Source: Larix kaempferi (taxonomy: Eukaryota; Streptophyta; Pinopsida; Pinales; Pinaceae). Taken from it: a DNA stretch of 64,000 bases. This document shows, piece after piece, positions 1-11,455 of the stretch. A program made the position numbers and the translations under genes. Location of the stretch: the NCBI GenBank assembly GCA_027924585.1, contig BSBM01000822.1, forward strand, positions 186,001 through 250,000. The letters are read 5' to 3'. Numbering within the stretch: the first letter of the stretch is position 1; each line of letters starts with the position of its first letter. The notes below the pieces were generated by a model. That model saw nothing but the letters and a program-made list of their open reading frames with translations. It did no database searches and was not told where the DNA came from.

Positions 1-778
1 AACCTTAACCTTAACCATTGGATATTGCTCCATCATACTTGAGTTATTTTTATTATTACATGTATATATCATATATTGGGATGATTTTAACTCACATGGA
101 ATCATTACATTATGATTATAATATTCAAATAAATAAAAATGGAGAAATATCACCCAAACAATATAGTTAATTTGTAAAATGTTTCATTATATTGATTTTT
201 GATTTATTTTGATTTTAGGTTCTTTAATAAATAAAAGATTGAAAAAATTATAATTTATTAAACTAAATTTTATATTAGAATAATAATATATAAAAATAAA
301 AATAAACTTTTTAAACGTTACTATTAAATATTATATTAAAAAATTCCAACATTAACCTTAAATATTATAAATTTATAAATTTTTTTTATATATTAATTTT
401 AAACATTATATATATATATATATTTATTTATTTATTTAAACATTATTTATTAGTCTCTGCTAAGGCAGGGATTATAGCTTTCGCTTCTAAGTCAAATTCA
501 CTTTAAATTTTTAATGTTCAAAATAAATTAGTATATAATTACCTAATGTTTTATGAATTTTAATTATTAAATTGTTTTTTTAAACAAATTAAATTATAAA
601 TTAAATTTTTAATATTACATAATTTATATTTTTTGATTAGCTTTAAAATTTGATTTGACAAATATGTCCTACTTAGATGTGACTTTTGTTAAATAAAAAA
701 TAAAATAAAAAAATCAAAATTTAGAAAAATTCTAAATTTGCCACTTGTACATGTGGCACGTAGCCTGAGCTATAACCT
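1..778. other. AT-rich non-coding stretch
   Basis: No gene is visible. The stretch is rich in A and T and has a (TA)n/(TTTA)n microsatellite at about 403-440. The first bases are three AACCTT-like units, which are not the plant telomere unit CCCTAAA. Confidence 0.6.
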
Positions 779-843
779 TTATGGCATCTTAATACACTTA
801 TTGCATGGGATGATTTCACCCCGAGCCGGCGATCCTCCGGCGG

Positions 844-1146
844 TTAGACTACTCCTATAATTTTTCGAAAACGTCGTCCTCCTGCCGGTACTATATCTAG
901 TCCATGGGAAGTAGGGCCTAAGCGCAGGTACCCTGTCTCTTTGCAAAGAAGCAAATGGTAAAAGGAAATACACTCGGGATAAGAAGATATCATACAAGCC
1001 AATCTTGGTTTCTTATTTTGAGAAGAAACCGACTCCATAGTGTGAATAGTATTGATTATAACAATGACTGCAATAAGTAGTTCATGTTTTTGTGGATTAG
1101 TCTTGTTCTCAATCTGTACTTCCCTATCATTCTCTACCAACAACAA
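844..1146 (-). CDS. Unrecognised short ORF, GC-richer than its surroundings
   Basis: A minus-strand frame of 100 codons sits in an island (about 790-1000) that is clearly richer in G and C than the DNA around it. The C-terminal part, ending GGRRFRKIIGVV, looks more protein-like than the N-terminal part. I recognise no family, and a second minus-strand frame overlaps it (779-997). It could be a fragment of a decayed transposon or host exon, or chance. No promoter or splice site makes a convincing case. Confidence 0.15.
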   Translation of the reverse strand: MLLVENDREVQIENKTNPQKHELLIAVIVIINTIHTMESVSSQNKKPRLACMISSYPECISFYHLLLCKETGYLRLGPTSHGLDIVPAGGRRFRKIIGVV

Positions 1147-1475
1147 CTGTTTATAATAGTATAATTGACTACAACGATGAGTGTAATGGTAAAGACGCAG
1201 CTGCTACATTTGGTATTCATTGTTATTATCCTCAAGACGGAAATGCAAAAACAAATGAAAATGGTATGCTCCCTCCGGACCATTTTTAAAACATTGCTAT
1301 TTGTTTAATTTTAAGTATTAATGGGAATGTTGAAGAACATCAGTTTCGCCGTCTTTAAACCATCTCCTTGAAGAAATATTATTCTATTAGTTTCTTTTAT
1401 ACACTTTTGCAATGTCACACAACATATTCTAAGGCTTAATGTCAAAACAATTTGGAGTACGCGTCAACATATTTC

Positions 1476-1768
1476 ACCAATATAGAAAAATAACGACTGA
1501 GTTCAAGAAGTTTATATTTTGGTATTTCTAATTTTTTTTTTTAATTACTAATATAGAAAAATAATGACTGAGCTCAAGAAGTTTATATTTTGGTATTTCT
1601 AAATTTATTTTTTTAATTACCAATATAGAAAAATAACGACTTAGCTCAAGAAGTTTATATTTTGGTATTTCTAATTTTTTTTTTTTTAATTATCAATATA
1701 GAAAAATAACGATGAGCTCGAGAAGTTTATATTTTGGTATTTCTAAATTTATTTTTTTATTAATTAAA
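1476..1768. repeat. Minisatellite, four copies of a 71-73 bp unit
   Basis: Four tandem copies begin near 1476, 1547, 1618 and 1691. Each starts with an AATATAGAAAAATAA motif, then a variant of GAGCTCAAGAAG, then TTTATATTTTGGTATTTC and a T-rich end. Copies 1 and 3 end in a pure T run after CTAA. Copies 2 and 4 end in CTAAATTTATTTTTTT. This alternation points to duplication of a two-unit (about 143 bp) block. Confidence 0.9.
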
Positions 1769-3539
1769 AGAAATGATGGGTGACACATTATTTGAACTTC
1801 TATTTTTTTTTTTATTAATTAAAAGACAAGGTAAGAAGCACAAACTAAAAAGATTTATTACATAAATCTTATATTAATATTATAATATAAAATTTAGAAA
1901 AACAAATTAACAATATGTTTTAAGAGGTTTATTTATTTATTAATAAAGAGTAGTGTATTTCTTTTTTCGCAATAGCGTATTTCTTAATATTTAGTAATAT
2001 ATGTTTTTTAAACATTTAATATATATGTATATTTATTTGTTTGTTTGGTAAAAGAGTTATTAAACTCTTATAATTATATTGTATAATGAAATAATTTAAA
2101 AATATATAATTTTTTTATATTTTTAAATTGTAAAAAATATTAAATTTAGAAATAATTTAAATATAATTAAATTTAAAAATAAATTAATTTTGATTAAATA
2201 ATTTAAAAATTATAGAATTCTAAATTTATAGAATAAACTTATAGAATGTACAATTGTATATTCACATTAAATATGATTAATCATTATAAATTATTATAAA
2301 TATATTTTAAAATAATAATAATAATTTAGATTGTATTTATTATAAAAAAAATTATTATTAAAAAATAAAATTGTTTGATAAAAAATAGTATTAAAATTAG
2401 GTTATAGTGTTGGTTGATTAATGATTAGGAAGTTTTATGAATGATTTAGGTATCAATGGGTGGATAATTATATTTGACTATAGTCTACTCTATTACATTA
2501 TAATTAACTAATTATAATAATTAGGAATTAGAATTAGTAATAAATTATTATTTTAATAAAATAAAAATGCCAAAAATTATAGTGTTATGACACTTGACAT
2601 TGTGAATAATTCTATAATTAAAAGTTATCAATAAAAAAATGTAAAAATACACTTAATTTATGAATAGTCTCTAATTTTGAATTAAAAAAATTAATTTATG
2701 CATGTGATTTGACATAAATTTCTATTATAATTAAGCATCTAAAATTATTTTCAAATATAACCAAATATTATTTTCCTTATTTTTTAATAAATTTTATTTA
2801 ATATTAATAAAATATATTTAATTTTAAAAACACATTATCTTTACGTACTAGTGCTATTTGTTTATATAACTTAGAATTTAATGATTTCAAATTTTTATTA
2901 TCATTATTTAAAAAAAATATATTTTAAAAATATTTATTTTTTTAATATATATCCAAAACATTAGTATATATATAAATTTATTATTATTATTATTATTTTA
3001 AATTTTAATACTACAATTCAATTAAATATATTTATATAAAATAAGAATACATTATCTATATTTTTTAAGTATTAATTTGTTTTTTAACATATACATATGT
3101 ATATAAAGTACTTTATAACATTTTATGGTTTGCATTTGGTTATAATGTAAATAAAATTTCTCAAAAATTTAGCCACTTCATCTTTTTAAAGATAATATAT
3201 TTTATTATCTTACTTTTAATCTACTATACAATAATTTTTAATTAAACTCTTCCTAAATAACAATCTTTTGAAAATAAAACGGTTTTACATTTATTTTAAT
3301 CAAAATAACATAATTAAAATCTTTGTAACAAAAACAAAAGGTAAAAAAATTTCAACTTTTCTTTCAAACAATTTTTTAATTTGAATAAAATAATTTTTTT
3401 AATGTAAAATTTAATTAAAAACATTTCACAATGTTTAAAAACATCTATATCCTATTAAAAAACTTCATAATTTTTTATATAAATATTAACTACCAAAATT
3501 ATTATCTCATTTATCCACAAAAATTGTGATGAAATTCCA
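1769..3539. other. AT-rich non-coding DNA
   Basis: I see no coding frame. There are long A/T runs, a short (ATT)n tract near 2981-2998, and the sequence TTATTAATTAAAAGA repeated just after the minisatellite (about 1758 and 1813). Confidence 0.6.
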
Positions 3540-3789
3540 ATTATTATTGAAGATCTCATCTACTTTTATATCTATTATTAGGATCATCTTCCGACAGCAT
3601 AGTGTTGGGCACCTCTCTCACTGGTAATCAGACCAGGACTGAGTGCTGAGATGACCAGAAGGATCCACGCAACTCATTTACGGATTTACAGCTAAATAGA
3701 GGCTTTCATCCAACGGAAAACTAGAATATTTTAAGTATACTAGGTTCACACTCCAATTCAAGGTTGGCCTCGGGAGCCTTTAAATAAAC

Positions 3790-4146
3790 TACCCGGCAGG
3801 CATTGAGGAAGAAATTTGGCGAAGATTTGCAGGTTCATAATTACAGGAAGTTAGAGAGTTTGTCGAGATTCTCGTGTGGTGAATTTAGGGATTTTAATTT
3901 GTTCGAGGAGAACAAGGGGGCGTTGTCGTCGGTGCTGTTGTTATTCTTGATGTGTTTTTGGAGAAATAAAAACGGTTGCAGGAAGAAGTTTGTGTACTGT
4001 TGTGGAGGTTGCATACAAATCTCTGTCTTTAGAGAAGGATATCGGATGTGAGGTGGATGAACGTGATTTCCCGTGGCCAATTGCGATTATTCCCGATTGT
4101 TTCGGCGCTGAGATAATATCAGGCTCGTCTCAGGCACAGCTGGTAA
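3790..4146 (+). pseudogene. Exon-like stretch, unrecognised, with a frame change
   Basis: The base composition here is coding-like and unlike the flanks. An open frame of 82 codons runs 3803-4051. A different frame becomes protein-like from about 3972 to 4141 (DERDFPWPIAIIPDCFGAEI, then a serine/glutamine-rich end). It stops being protein-like at a good splice-donor sequence, CTG/GTAAGG, at about 4141. An acceptor-like CCCGGCAG ends at 3798. One reading is a decayed host exon with a frameshift. Another is a piece of an unknown transposon. I do not recognise the protein. Confidence 0.25.
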
Positions 4147-5131
4147 GGGTTTGATGATTTTGTACGAAAAATATAAGATTCTAGAGTTTTGGTTTCTTAG
4201 TATGGAACCAATGAGCATTTAGATAATTGACTATTTTTTAAATTTAACTAAATACAAATGGTTTAACCTCACAGCAGACATTATAAACTTAAAAATTTAA
4301 ACGTGTAGGACTATGAAATAATCTGTGCGGGCGATTAATATATGTCTTCAAGAGGAGAAAAAAAGAAACCAGACAAAAATTATTTCTTCTCTCGGAGTTA
4401 ATTGAGTTATTTCTTCTTGTTTGGAAAACGACATATGCCTATTAAATCAAATGATGGAAATAGAATAGCCGCCAAAAGGATGCTTTATAAGTTATTCTCC
4501 CTTTACTTTCCGACACTTTCTGTTAATTGATGAAATATCACTTATTTTTTTGGTTTAATTTAACGAATAGATTTTATTAGCTCTAAAATTTAAATCAATT
4601 ACTTTTTATCTTATTATCGGATAGATGTTAATGGCTCTAGATTTTCTTATTAGGATGTTTCTAATTCTAAATATTCTTAACCGCAAGAGTATGGAACAAA
4701 ATTGGAATTACATAACAATGAATTTCTACACGAGTGCGGAATGAATTCTGAGTATTCTACAAACTAAGTTTATAAATCTAATCTAAATTTTAACTCATGT
4801 AAACCAAAACTGCAAACCCGAAATGAAAAAAGTGCAAGAAATTACCACAAATTGATAAGTACAAGAAACAAAAGCAAACACACAATTAAACAAGAACATA
4901 AACATATTTAAGCAAATTAACCTATTCTGAAAAAAAACAAAATACTTGCACGATCTTCAAATGGTGGGCACGTACCACTTTGGATTGTGAGCTTGGAGGT
5001 CTAAATCAGAGCCAAACTGTGAACTACACCTGCTGCAAATTTATCATATAAACTTCATCACAGTGCATAAACGAGTATTACAGCATCGTAGTCCATAGAT
5101 GTAAGAAAAATATGTATTATTCTATATTCCT
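4147..5131. other. Non-coding DNA
   Basis: No frame longer than about 60 codons and no repeat structure that I can see. Composition is AT-rich. Confidence 0.5.
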
Positions 5132-5250
5132 GAAAAAAATATTGTTTACATACGAAGTTCCTGGATGTTTCTAATTTTAGGGTGTTTCTAATTTTAATGG
5201 CTCAGGTTATATTATTTTTTGTTTTGTTTTAATAACATGGTATTAAATAT
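5132..5250. repeat. First copy of a 132-bp tandem duplication (split)
   Basis: This segment, plus its continuation at 6633-6645 beyond the retroposon, matches 6646-6777 along its length with scattered differences. It starts GAAAAAAATATTGTTTAC and ends AACATGGTATTAAATAT followed by CATTTAGAGTTT. The retroposon interrupts this copy near its end. Confidence 0.85.
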
Positions 5251-6615
5251 GGTAAATAAGGGAGGAGGCCGGGGATGGAGCTCTGCAACCTAGGGTTTTG
5301 AGCCGATCCGAGTTGATCTCGGCGGCCAGAGCTCTATCCCTGGTCAGACTCCTTCTGAGCCCACAGTATTGGTCGACGGCGAGGGAAGCATTCCTGTGGC
5401 GGCGGCAGCGGGTGCAGAGGGGTGACACATTCTTGGCATTGTGGTGAGGCGGTCCAACAGGCTTCCATCGGTGGCTCTCCACAACGGCTTCCAAAGGCGG
5501 CTCCTGTCGGAGAGGTTTCTACGGCTTGCAACACCTTCGAAGGTCGTCGGGACCTGTTACATCTGCTTCTGCGGAGCCGTGTTGAGGCTTCTGTTTTCTT
5601 GGAGGCCGGTGGGTGACAATTGTGTCCGAAGCATCATAGTTCCGTCATCGAACTAGCTCACAGATTAACGGTGCAGCGCTTATCCACCACGAGCTGGTCA
5701 TAAATCCATTGACGGCGGGTCTTGGCTATCAAGGGTTTGCGATCTTGGAGGCCATGGATTCTTCCATGGAGGTTTCTTTCCTGCTTACTTCGGTTCCCTC
5801 ACAGGCTTCGACCTACAGAATCGGATCCTTCAATGGCGAAGAGGTTCATGTTTCAAGAGCCTTCTTCCAATGGCGGAGCCTAATGGCGGATGGGACATAA
5901 ATTTGGCGGATGCCATGGCCCGCGCCAAGGTTCTTGATATTGATCTCCAGAAGCAGCTTCGGCCCTACATGCGAGGCATGTTTCCTCTTCCCGGTATCTA
6001 TGACCCAGATTTCATAGCGGCAAACCAAGGTGAGAGGGCAAATAATGTTCTCGAGGGTTCCAAGAAGGAGCATGTGCAAAAGATTATCCAAGATATCAGA
6101 GATTTCAAATCAAACGAAGGTCGACGGATTACAACGATGTTCTTGTGGGTTTGAAATACAAAGGAAACCCTGCTTGCTTCTCTGGAAAGAAATGAGTCCG
6201 AGATCTCGTCATCTCTCTCTGGCTGGGCCTGCGTGGTTTTGCTTTCAGGCATTGATGGAGCGTGATGGATATTTCTGAGTATGGAGAGAGGGCGGCGCCT
6301 TTGCGCGGCGACCCATTGGGTCTGAGCACGATCCAGTGGCGGCAGCGGCGGTTTCAGGGACCAGACCTGAAACCGGTGGCCCCAATTTCACCACTGTTCA
6401 TGATATATCTGTTCTACTTCTTGTGGCAACATTATCTGGGTTTCTCTTTCTTTTGGTTCAGCTCATTATAAGCTGTTGTTTCTGCTTATATGAGACATAA
6501 ATATGTGAAAATGTAGGGTTCCTTGTTGATCTTACTACATCTGCAATATGTAATTTTAATCATCTTTTTGAAATAAAATTACGGACTTTTTCCAAGGAAA
6601 AATCCAAGGAAAAAA
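5251..6615 (+). mobile_element. LINE/SINE-like retroposon carrying a captured host-gene fragment
   Basis: The block is flanked by a perfect 17-bp direct repeat, AACATGGTATTAAATAT, at 5234-5250 and 6616-6632. Its 3' end is a poly(A)-like tail made of two A-rich runs (about 6590-6615), with AATAAAATTACGG just upstream. Long variable TSDs and an A tail are the marks of target-primed retroposition. The 5' part (5255-5700) is GC-rich with many short out-of-phase frames and looks like the 5' leader of a plant LINE, but I see no reverse transcriptase. Inside lies a myo-inositol-1-phosphate synthase fragment (about 5882-6157). I read it as a chimeric non-autonomous retroposon. A template-switched processed pseudogene is the other possibility. 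Confidence 0.75.
5876..6157 (+). pseudogene. Fragment of myo-inositol-1-phosphate synthase
   Basis: The frame from 5870 contains [20 protein letters not shown], then [15 protein letters not shown], then [20 protein letters not shown]. These match the strongly conserved part of eukaryotic myo-inositol-1-phosphate synthase, which converts glucose-6-phosphate to inositol-3-phosphate in an NAD-dependent reaction. Roughly 90 residues from the N-terminal third of an enzyme of about 510 residues are present. Relative to the family as I recall it, three residues are missing after GGWDI. About 30 bases are also missing after 6122, where the family has a conserved VVVLWTAN segment. After that gap the match resumes in another frame (YNDVLVGLK, about 6128-6157) and then ends. 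No intron interrupts the stretch, which fits an mRNA origin. It cannot encode an active enzyme. Confidence 0.85.
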
Positions 6616-6645
6616 AACATGGTATTAAATATCATTTAGAGTTTT

Positions 6646-6777
6646 GAAAAAAATATTGTTTACCTATGAAGTTCTTGGATGTTTCTAAATTTAGGATATT
6701 TCTAATTTTAATGGCTCTAGGTTACATTATTTTTTGTTTTGTTTTAATAACATGGTATTAAATATCATTTAGAGTTT
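6646..6777. repeat. Second copy of the 132-bp tandem duplication (uninterrupted)
   Basis: This is the intact partner of the split copy that begins at 5132. It differs by a handful of substitutions and shows what the locus looked like before the retroposon inserted. Confidence 0.85.
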
Positions 6778-7258
6778 CTAAAACATAGAACAAGAGTTGT
6801 GGTATCTCTCTAAGTTAAAAGTTAAGATTTTTTTTTTTAATACTTGCAATTTACAAGTACAAAAAAAAATACAAGTATATAATTATGAAATTTTATTTTA
6901 AATTTCAAAAAATTATTGTGAAAACAAAAAGGGAATATCTAAAAAAAATAAGAAATAGAAAAAGACATGTATACCATTATAAACATGTGAAAGAGAAGAA
7001 AGAAATGATTTCTTCAAGAGCAATACAACATGGTTCAACTTTCTTGGAAGTGTTTTTGGATCTGTTTTAAGTAATTATTTTTTGGTTTTCAAGTGAATTT
7101 CAAAATTTTAACCCATTGTTCCATGTTTTTTTATTTAAAATGGTTTCTTTTGCTGTAATGATGATACATGTTTGTGTATTAAACCATTTTTGACCTCCAT
7201 CAATTGTCCACAACTCAAACAAATAGCTCATCCACACAACTTTCTGCAAATAGAGCAT
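6778..7258. other. Non-coding DNA
   Basis: One 61-codon frame (6885-7070) is lysine-rich, lies in A-rich DNA, and is not convincing. I see nothing else. Confidence 0.4.
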
Positions 7259-8189
7259 GTGGCAATGTCAAGGACATTGCCACCACGTGGCTCTTGTTTG
7301 AGTTGTTTTTTAACTTTAAGAGGGATATACATTGTTGGCGTTTTTTTAAAACTTTACGAGGGATCCTGTAAAGTAATTAATGGTCTGCATAGTAGGCATA
7401 CAGAGTGACACAATAATTAATGGTCTTGCATAGTACACAGAGGGAGTGACATATGTCCGCTTCCCCTCTAGGGGCACACAAACCAATGTATACGTCATTT
7501 TTTATAGCCCAATCAAATAATAGATAATTATATTTTAAAAATTAATCAAAAATAAAATAAATAAAAGCTTCGGTTAATACTTAGGGTTGGGAAAAATTTA
7601 GACTAAGTACGGACAAAATAATAGCCTAAGGCAATTACTATATTTGTTTTTTCACAAGAAAAAACTATACTTTATTAAAAGTAAATGAATTACAGAGATC
7701 AAAGAAGTGACCAGCATTACAACCATCAAGATTTAACAGATATTGAGATCCTTCCAGATCTCCCAAGACAATACTCACGCCACTATATGTTCCGCTACGC
7801 GGAACATAATAAAACATAACCTAAATAGTAAGTCATCAAAACAATGTCATGTTTGATCATTCCAAACTGAAAACATAAAGCTAACCACATATTTATGCCA
7901 AAGTAAAAACACATTCCAAAGTAATGACTAGCATCTCGTGGTCATCTCCGCAATGGCCATGAACCACATTTGGTTGGTTATTGTGTTGATATAAAACTTC
8001 CCATACATAAAAAGGAATTAAGTTTATCCACATCATGCATACTAGTAATTAACAATCTTCAATATAGAAAAGTATGTCACACCATATTTAAAAGTACATA
8101 ATTGTGAATTTTCCAAATTGTAGAACTAAACTAAGTCAAACATACATATAACAAGAGCCATGAGGTGGTAATGTCCCCGACATTGCCAC
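7259..8189. mobile_element. Possible MITE with palindromic inverted ends
   Basis: A 40-bp segment at 7259-7298 is repeated in inverse orientation at 8150-8189 with about six mismatches. Each arm is itself a hairpin: GTGGCAATGTC, AAG, GACATTGCCAC on the left (perfect 11-bp stem), with one mismatch on the right. No coding frame lies between the arms. I could not find a clear TSD outside them, so the element may have decayed, or the pair may be the ends of something larger. Inside, TGTTCCGC-TAC-GCGGAACA at about 7788-7806 is a further perfect hairpin. Confidence 0.45.
7374..7452. repeat. Short tandem duplication, about 37 bp
   Basis: TAATTAATGGTC, then TGCATAGTA, then CAGAG and GTGACA occur twice in a row with small changes. 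Confidence 0.6.
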
Positions 8190-8290
8190 CTGGCTAAAAA
8201 GATTGAACAAATAACACTATCGAAATAATGGTTCTTTACTAATGCAAATTATCCATTTGCAAATTAGAATGTTGCTTCTAGTAACTACTT

Positions 8291-9346
8291 TGTTGTTTAT
8301 GCAAGCACCTTGATGAAAAAAGAGTTGTGGATATGGTCCTTGTGATGGGCAGGTTCATCTATTTCGTCTTTCCATATACCTAGATTTGTTGATGCAATGG
8401 CGTGAAAGAAAGAATTTAAAGAAAAAATTTGAATGCATGGTGTAGCATATTAATGCAAAGGCATATGCATATTTTATGCTATTACCCTTAGATTCTATTT
8501 TTGGATCATTAGTAAGAGCTAAGTCTAATGGTTCTTCTTGAAATGTCTTTGCAAATGTTTTTGCACCATTCAAAACCAAATGCCACTTGCTTTATTTGTT
8601 TGAAGTTGGAAAGTTTAAGAGTCACATTCTTTAATCTACATGAATACAAATAATTTAAATAATGATGTTTGCTCATAATGGTTCATACTTGTGTTTTTTT
8701 TACAATGTTGTTTATGCAAGCACCCTGACGAAAAAAGAGTTGTGGATATGCTCCTCGCGATGGGCAGATTCATCTATTTCGTCTTTCCATATACCTAGAT
8801 TTGTTGATGGGATGGCCTAAAAGAAAAAAATTAAAGAAAAAATTCAAAGGCATGGCCAATGATGATGACGATGTTTCATTAAACATAGAAACAAGAATTC
8901 GCCAGCCCCTTAGATTCTATTTTTGGATCATTAATAAGAGCTAAGTCTAATGTCTTTGCAAATGTTTTTGCATCATTCAAAACCAAATACCACTTGCTTT
9001 TTCCCTGGTTGAAACATAGGTTGGATCACCAGAAATTAGATGACTTAATTTTAATTTTAAATTGAAATATTAATAGTTATGATTGTGAGAGTGGAATATC
9101 AAGGGTTGATAAATAGAGTTGAATACAAAGGATTACAGGAAAGAGCTTAGAATCAGAAATTTAAGTGATTTTCTTTGGTAGCAAAAAATATAAATGTTAT
9201 GTGGGACAACTTTGATTAACTTACCACATTAGTTGTAGTTATAATGAGGTGGTTGTCATACTAATATTCTGATATTAGTATGGATTGATGTTTGTATTGG
9301 CGAATAATGATGTTTGTTCATAATGGTTCATACTTGTGTTTTTTTA
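8291..9346. repeat. Tandem duplication of about 415 bp, second copy enlarged
   Basis: The block 8291-8705 recurs at 8706-9346. Shared markers are TGTTGTTTATGCAAGCACC (8291, 8706), TTCATCTATTTCGTCTTTCC, GATTCTATTTTTGGATCATT (about 8490, 8916) and AATGATGTTTGYTCATAATGG (about 8661, 9307). The second copy holds about 270 extra bases between 9000 and 9305 that the first lacks. A minus-strand frame (8355-8579) in copy 1 is not kept in copy 2, so I do not call it a gene. Confidence 0.8.
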
Positions 9347-10414
9347 CTTGGTCAATATGTAATAGTACATTGTTATGACATTGGCTACAGATCAACTCAA
9401 GGAACTTAAATTTTGTTTAAAAACTTAATAATCAACTTTTTACAATAATATAATAAAACTTCTATGATTTTATAACTTTTAAATTTTTTTTTTGTCTTAA
9501 ACTTTTGACAATGCAAACATAAACGCATATTTATCTTAGAATATTATTATTTAGTGTTAGAATATTATTATATCATTATTTTCTGAACTGAGTCGATGCT
9601 TTCTCTTGATCTCTTTGCTGATACTAAGCCACTGCACTATATCGATTACCGAAAGGGAAAGATTTGAGCAGTGTAGTAATTAGAAAATTTTTGCTTTTAT
9701 GTTGTTTTGTTTTTTTAGTTATTTTTTCTAACCCCCCTTGCTTTCCCGAGTAAAGTTCATAAGAACCAGAAATAGATTCATGGGGTCTAAAATCCTTAAA
9801 AATAAACTAAGGCCTTGCTTCCCGTATGCTCTACACCATACTGCGGTTCATCCGATCCAAATTGGTGATATCAGAAAGGAAGTTTGGTTACTATATTAAT
9901 AGGAAAATCCATACAAATTATTTTCTTAAGAATTCGGGAGGTCGTAAAGAGGGACTACTACAGAGTCAAGAGGCTATTTTAAGCAGGTTATGCCTCACCT
10001 CGTTGGACACTTGGTATAACTGCTTTAACGCTCAATTCAAGGGAATTTGATTTGTTGGGCCAAACCCCAAATTTACCCACTCCTTAATCAAGTTCATTAA
10101 TAATTCTAAAAGTTACCAACAAAGACTCTACAATACTTTCACTAAGACCACACCAACATCCCAATTCATTCAAGCACTCTACATTTCATTGACAACATTC
10201 CTTTTTACTTGTATGGTTAATTTCTGCTTATTGTCATGAATGGTGTTTGAAATCATATAAGCTATTGTCATAATTTATTTTGCAAAGTCATTTGTTGTTG
10301 GGATCTTAGATTATTCATTGCTTCGTCTAACTAAAGTGAACCAAGACATACTGCAAAAAATCTTTACTTTCACAAACATCATCCTTTGACCCCATTTTTC
10401 TCAACACTGGTCTT
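9347..10414. other. Non-coding DNA with one weak ORF
   Basis: A 74-codon plus-strand frame at 9826-10050, ending LTSLDTWYNCFNAQFKGI, lies in a GC-richer patch. I do not recognise it. The rest shows no structure. Confidence 0.35.
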
Positions 10415-10647
10415 TGTAACAATAAAATAATAAATTAATATTAATTTATTATTAATTAAAGACTATTTAATTCAATAGTCATGCCCTTTTACGAAAAGGT
10501 GCATGACGGGCTTATATAAATCTCAAACCTATGTAATTATTAATCATCTACCATATATTACATCTTTTACTTTACTACAAGTCATTTATGGCTTTCTTAC
10601 GTTACTTGTACTCATTATTTACTTAGTAAGGGACTCTTGTTCCTTCA
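10415..10647 (+). repeat. 5' LTR of the 2.47-kb element
   Basis: 233 bp, TG...CA. A TATATAAA box lies at 10513-10520. Just upstream, 10481-10504 can fold as a hairpin (ATGCCCTTTT, ACG, AAAAGGTGCAT, one bulge) that is unchanged in the other LTR. Confidence 0.9.
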
Positions 10648-10648
10648 G

Positions 10649-10660
10649 TGGTATCAGAGC
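10649..10660 (+). other. Primer-binding site (initiator tRNA-Met type)
   Basis: TGGTATCAGAGC starts one base after the 5' LTR. It is the standard plant LTR-element site complementary to the 3' end of initiator tRNA-Met. Confidence 0.9.
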
Positions 10661-10891
10661 TTGTTGATTCCGGCTTGTGGCCAAATTGTCAAAGTTTATT
10701 TGAGATTTAGGTTTTTAACCTTACATTAGGCTTTTAGCCATCCTTATTGAAGAAAAAAACTTATTAAAAGAGAGAAAAAAAATAGAGAAAGGAATAAAAG
10801 AGAAGTTAAAAAAAGAGAGAGAACAAGAAAGGAGACCGCATAAAAAAGGAGAAGAATAAAAGAAAACACAACATAGGTTTTATTTAACCAA

Positions 10892-10955
10892 CCTTGGTTT
10901 TATAAAACCACATATTGCCTTGGTTTTATAAAACTAGCCTTGGTTTATAAAGAAA
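10892..10955. repeat. Short tandem motif CCTTGGTTTTATAAAAC
   Basis: Three near-copies at 10892, 10918 and 10938 in the untranslated leader. The leader upstream of them (about 10750-10870) is unusually purine-rich. Confidence 0.7.
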
Positions 10956-11455
10956 CCATTATTTATAACAACTCATACCTTAATTAGGATGAGTTTAGTG
11001 ATTATATGACTAGAGTAATAATAATCCATTTTTATTATAGTTATTATATAATTATAGTAATAATAATACATATTATTATTATCTCAAAGGCTTGAACTAT
11101 TCGTAATCCAACAAAAAAAATTAGTTTTTTGGAAAAAATAAATAAATAAATATATATATATATATATAACATTAATATAATAATATTATTAATTAATTAA
11201 TTAATAATTATTATTATATTAAAAGAAAAATTATTATTTTATTAAAACAATAATTACTTTTGGGAAAAAAAAAGTTCTTTAACCATAACAAAAGAAGATT
11301 TTTTTTACGAAATAACCACATTAAGGGTTATTACATCTTTTTGGTGCCCACCTGTTCTCGGAAGCAGGAAGAGTCAACAAAGAAGACTTGTCAAGCATCC
11401 CAAATCCACTATCAAACAAAGAAGACCAATTCAAAAAAGTTGGAATTCAGAAGTC

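Noticed and set aside
1-20. Telomere-like AACCTT repeats at the window edge
   Set aside because: Only about three units, and the unit differs from the plant telomere repeat CCCTAAA.
5422-5656. Overlapping GC-rich frames in the retroposon leader
   Set aside because: They overlap on both strands, none looks like a known protein, and they follow from high GC content.
5870-6154. A functional inositol-phosphate synthase gene
   Set aside because: Only about 90 residues are present, with deletions and a frame change, inside a retroposon.
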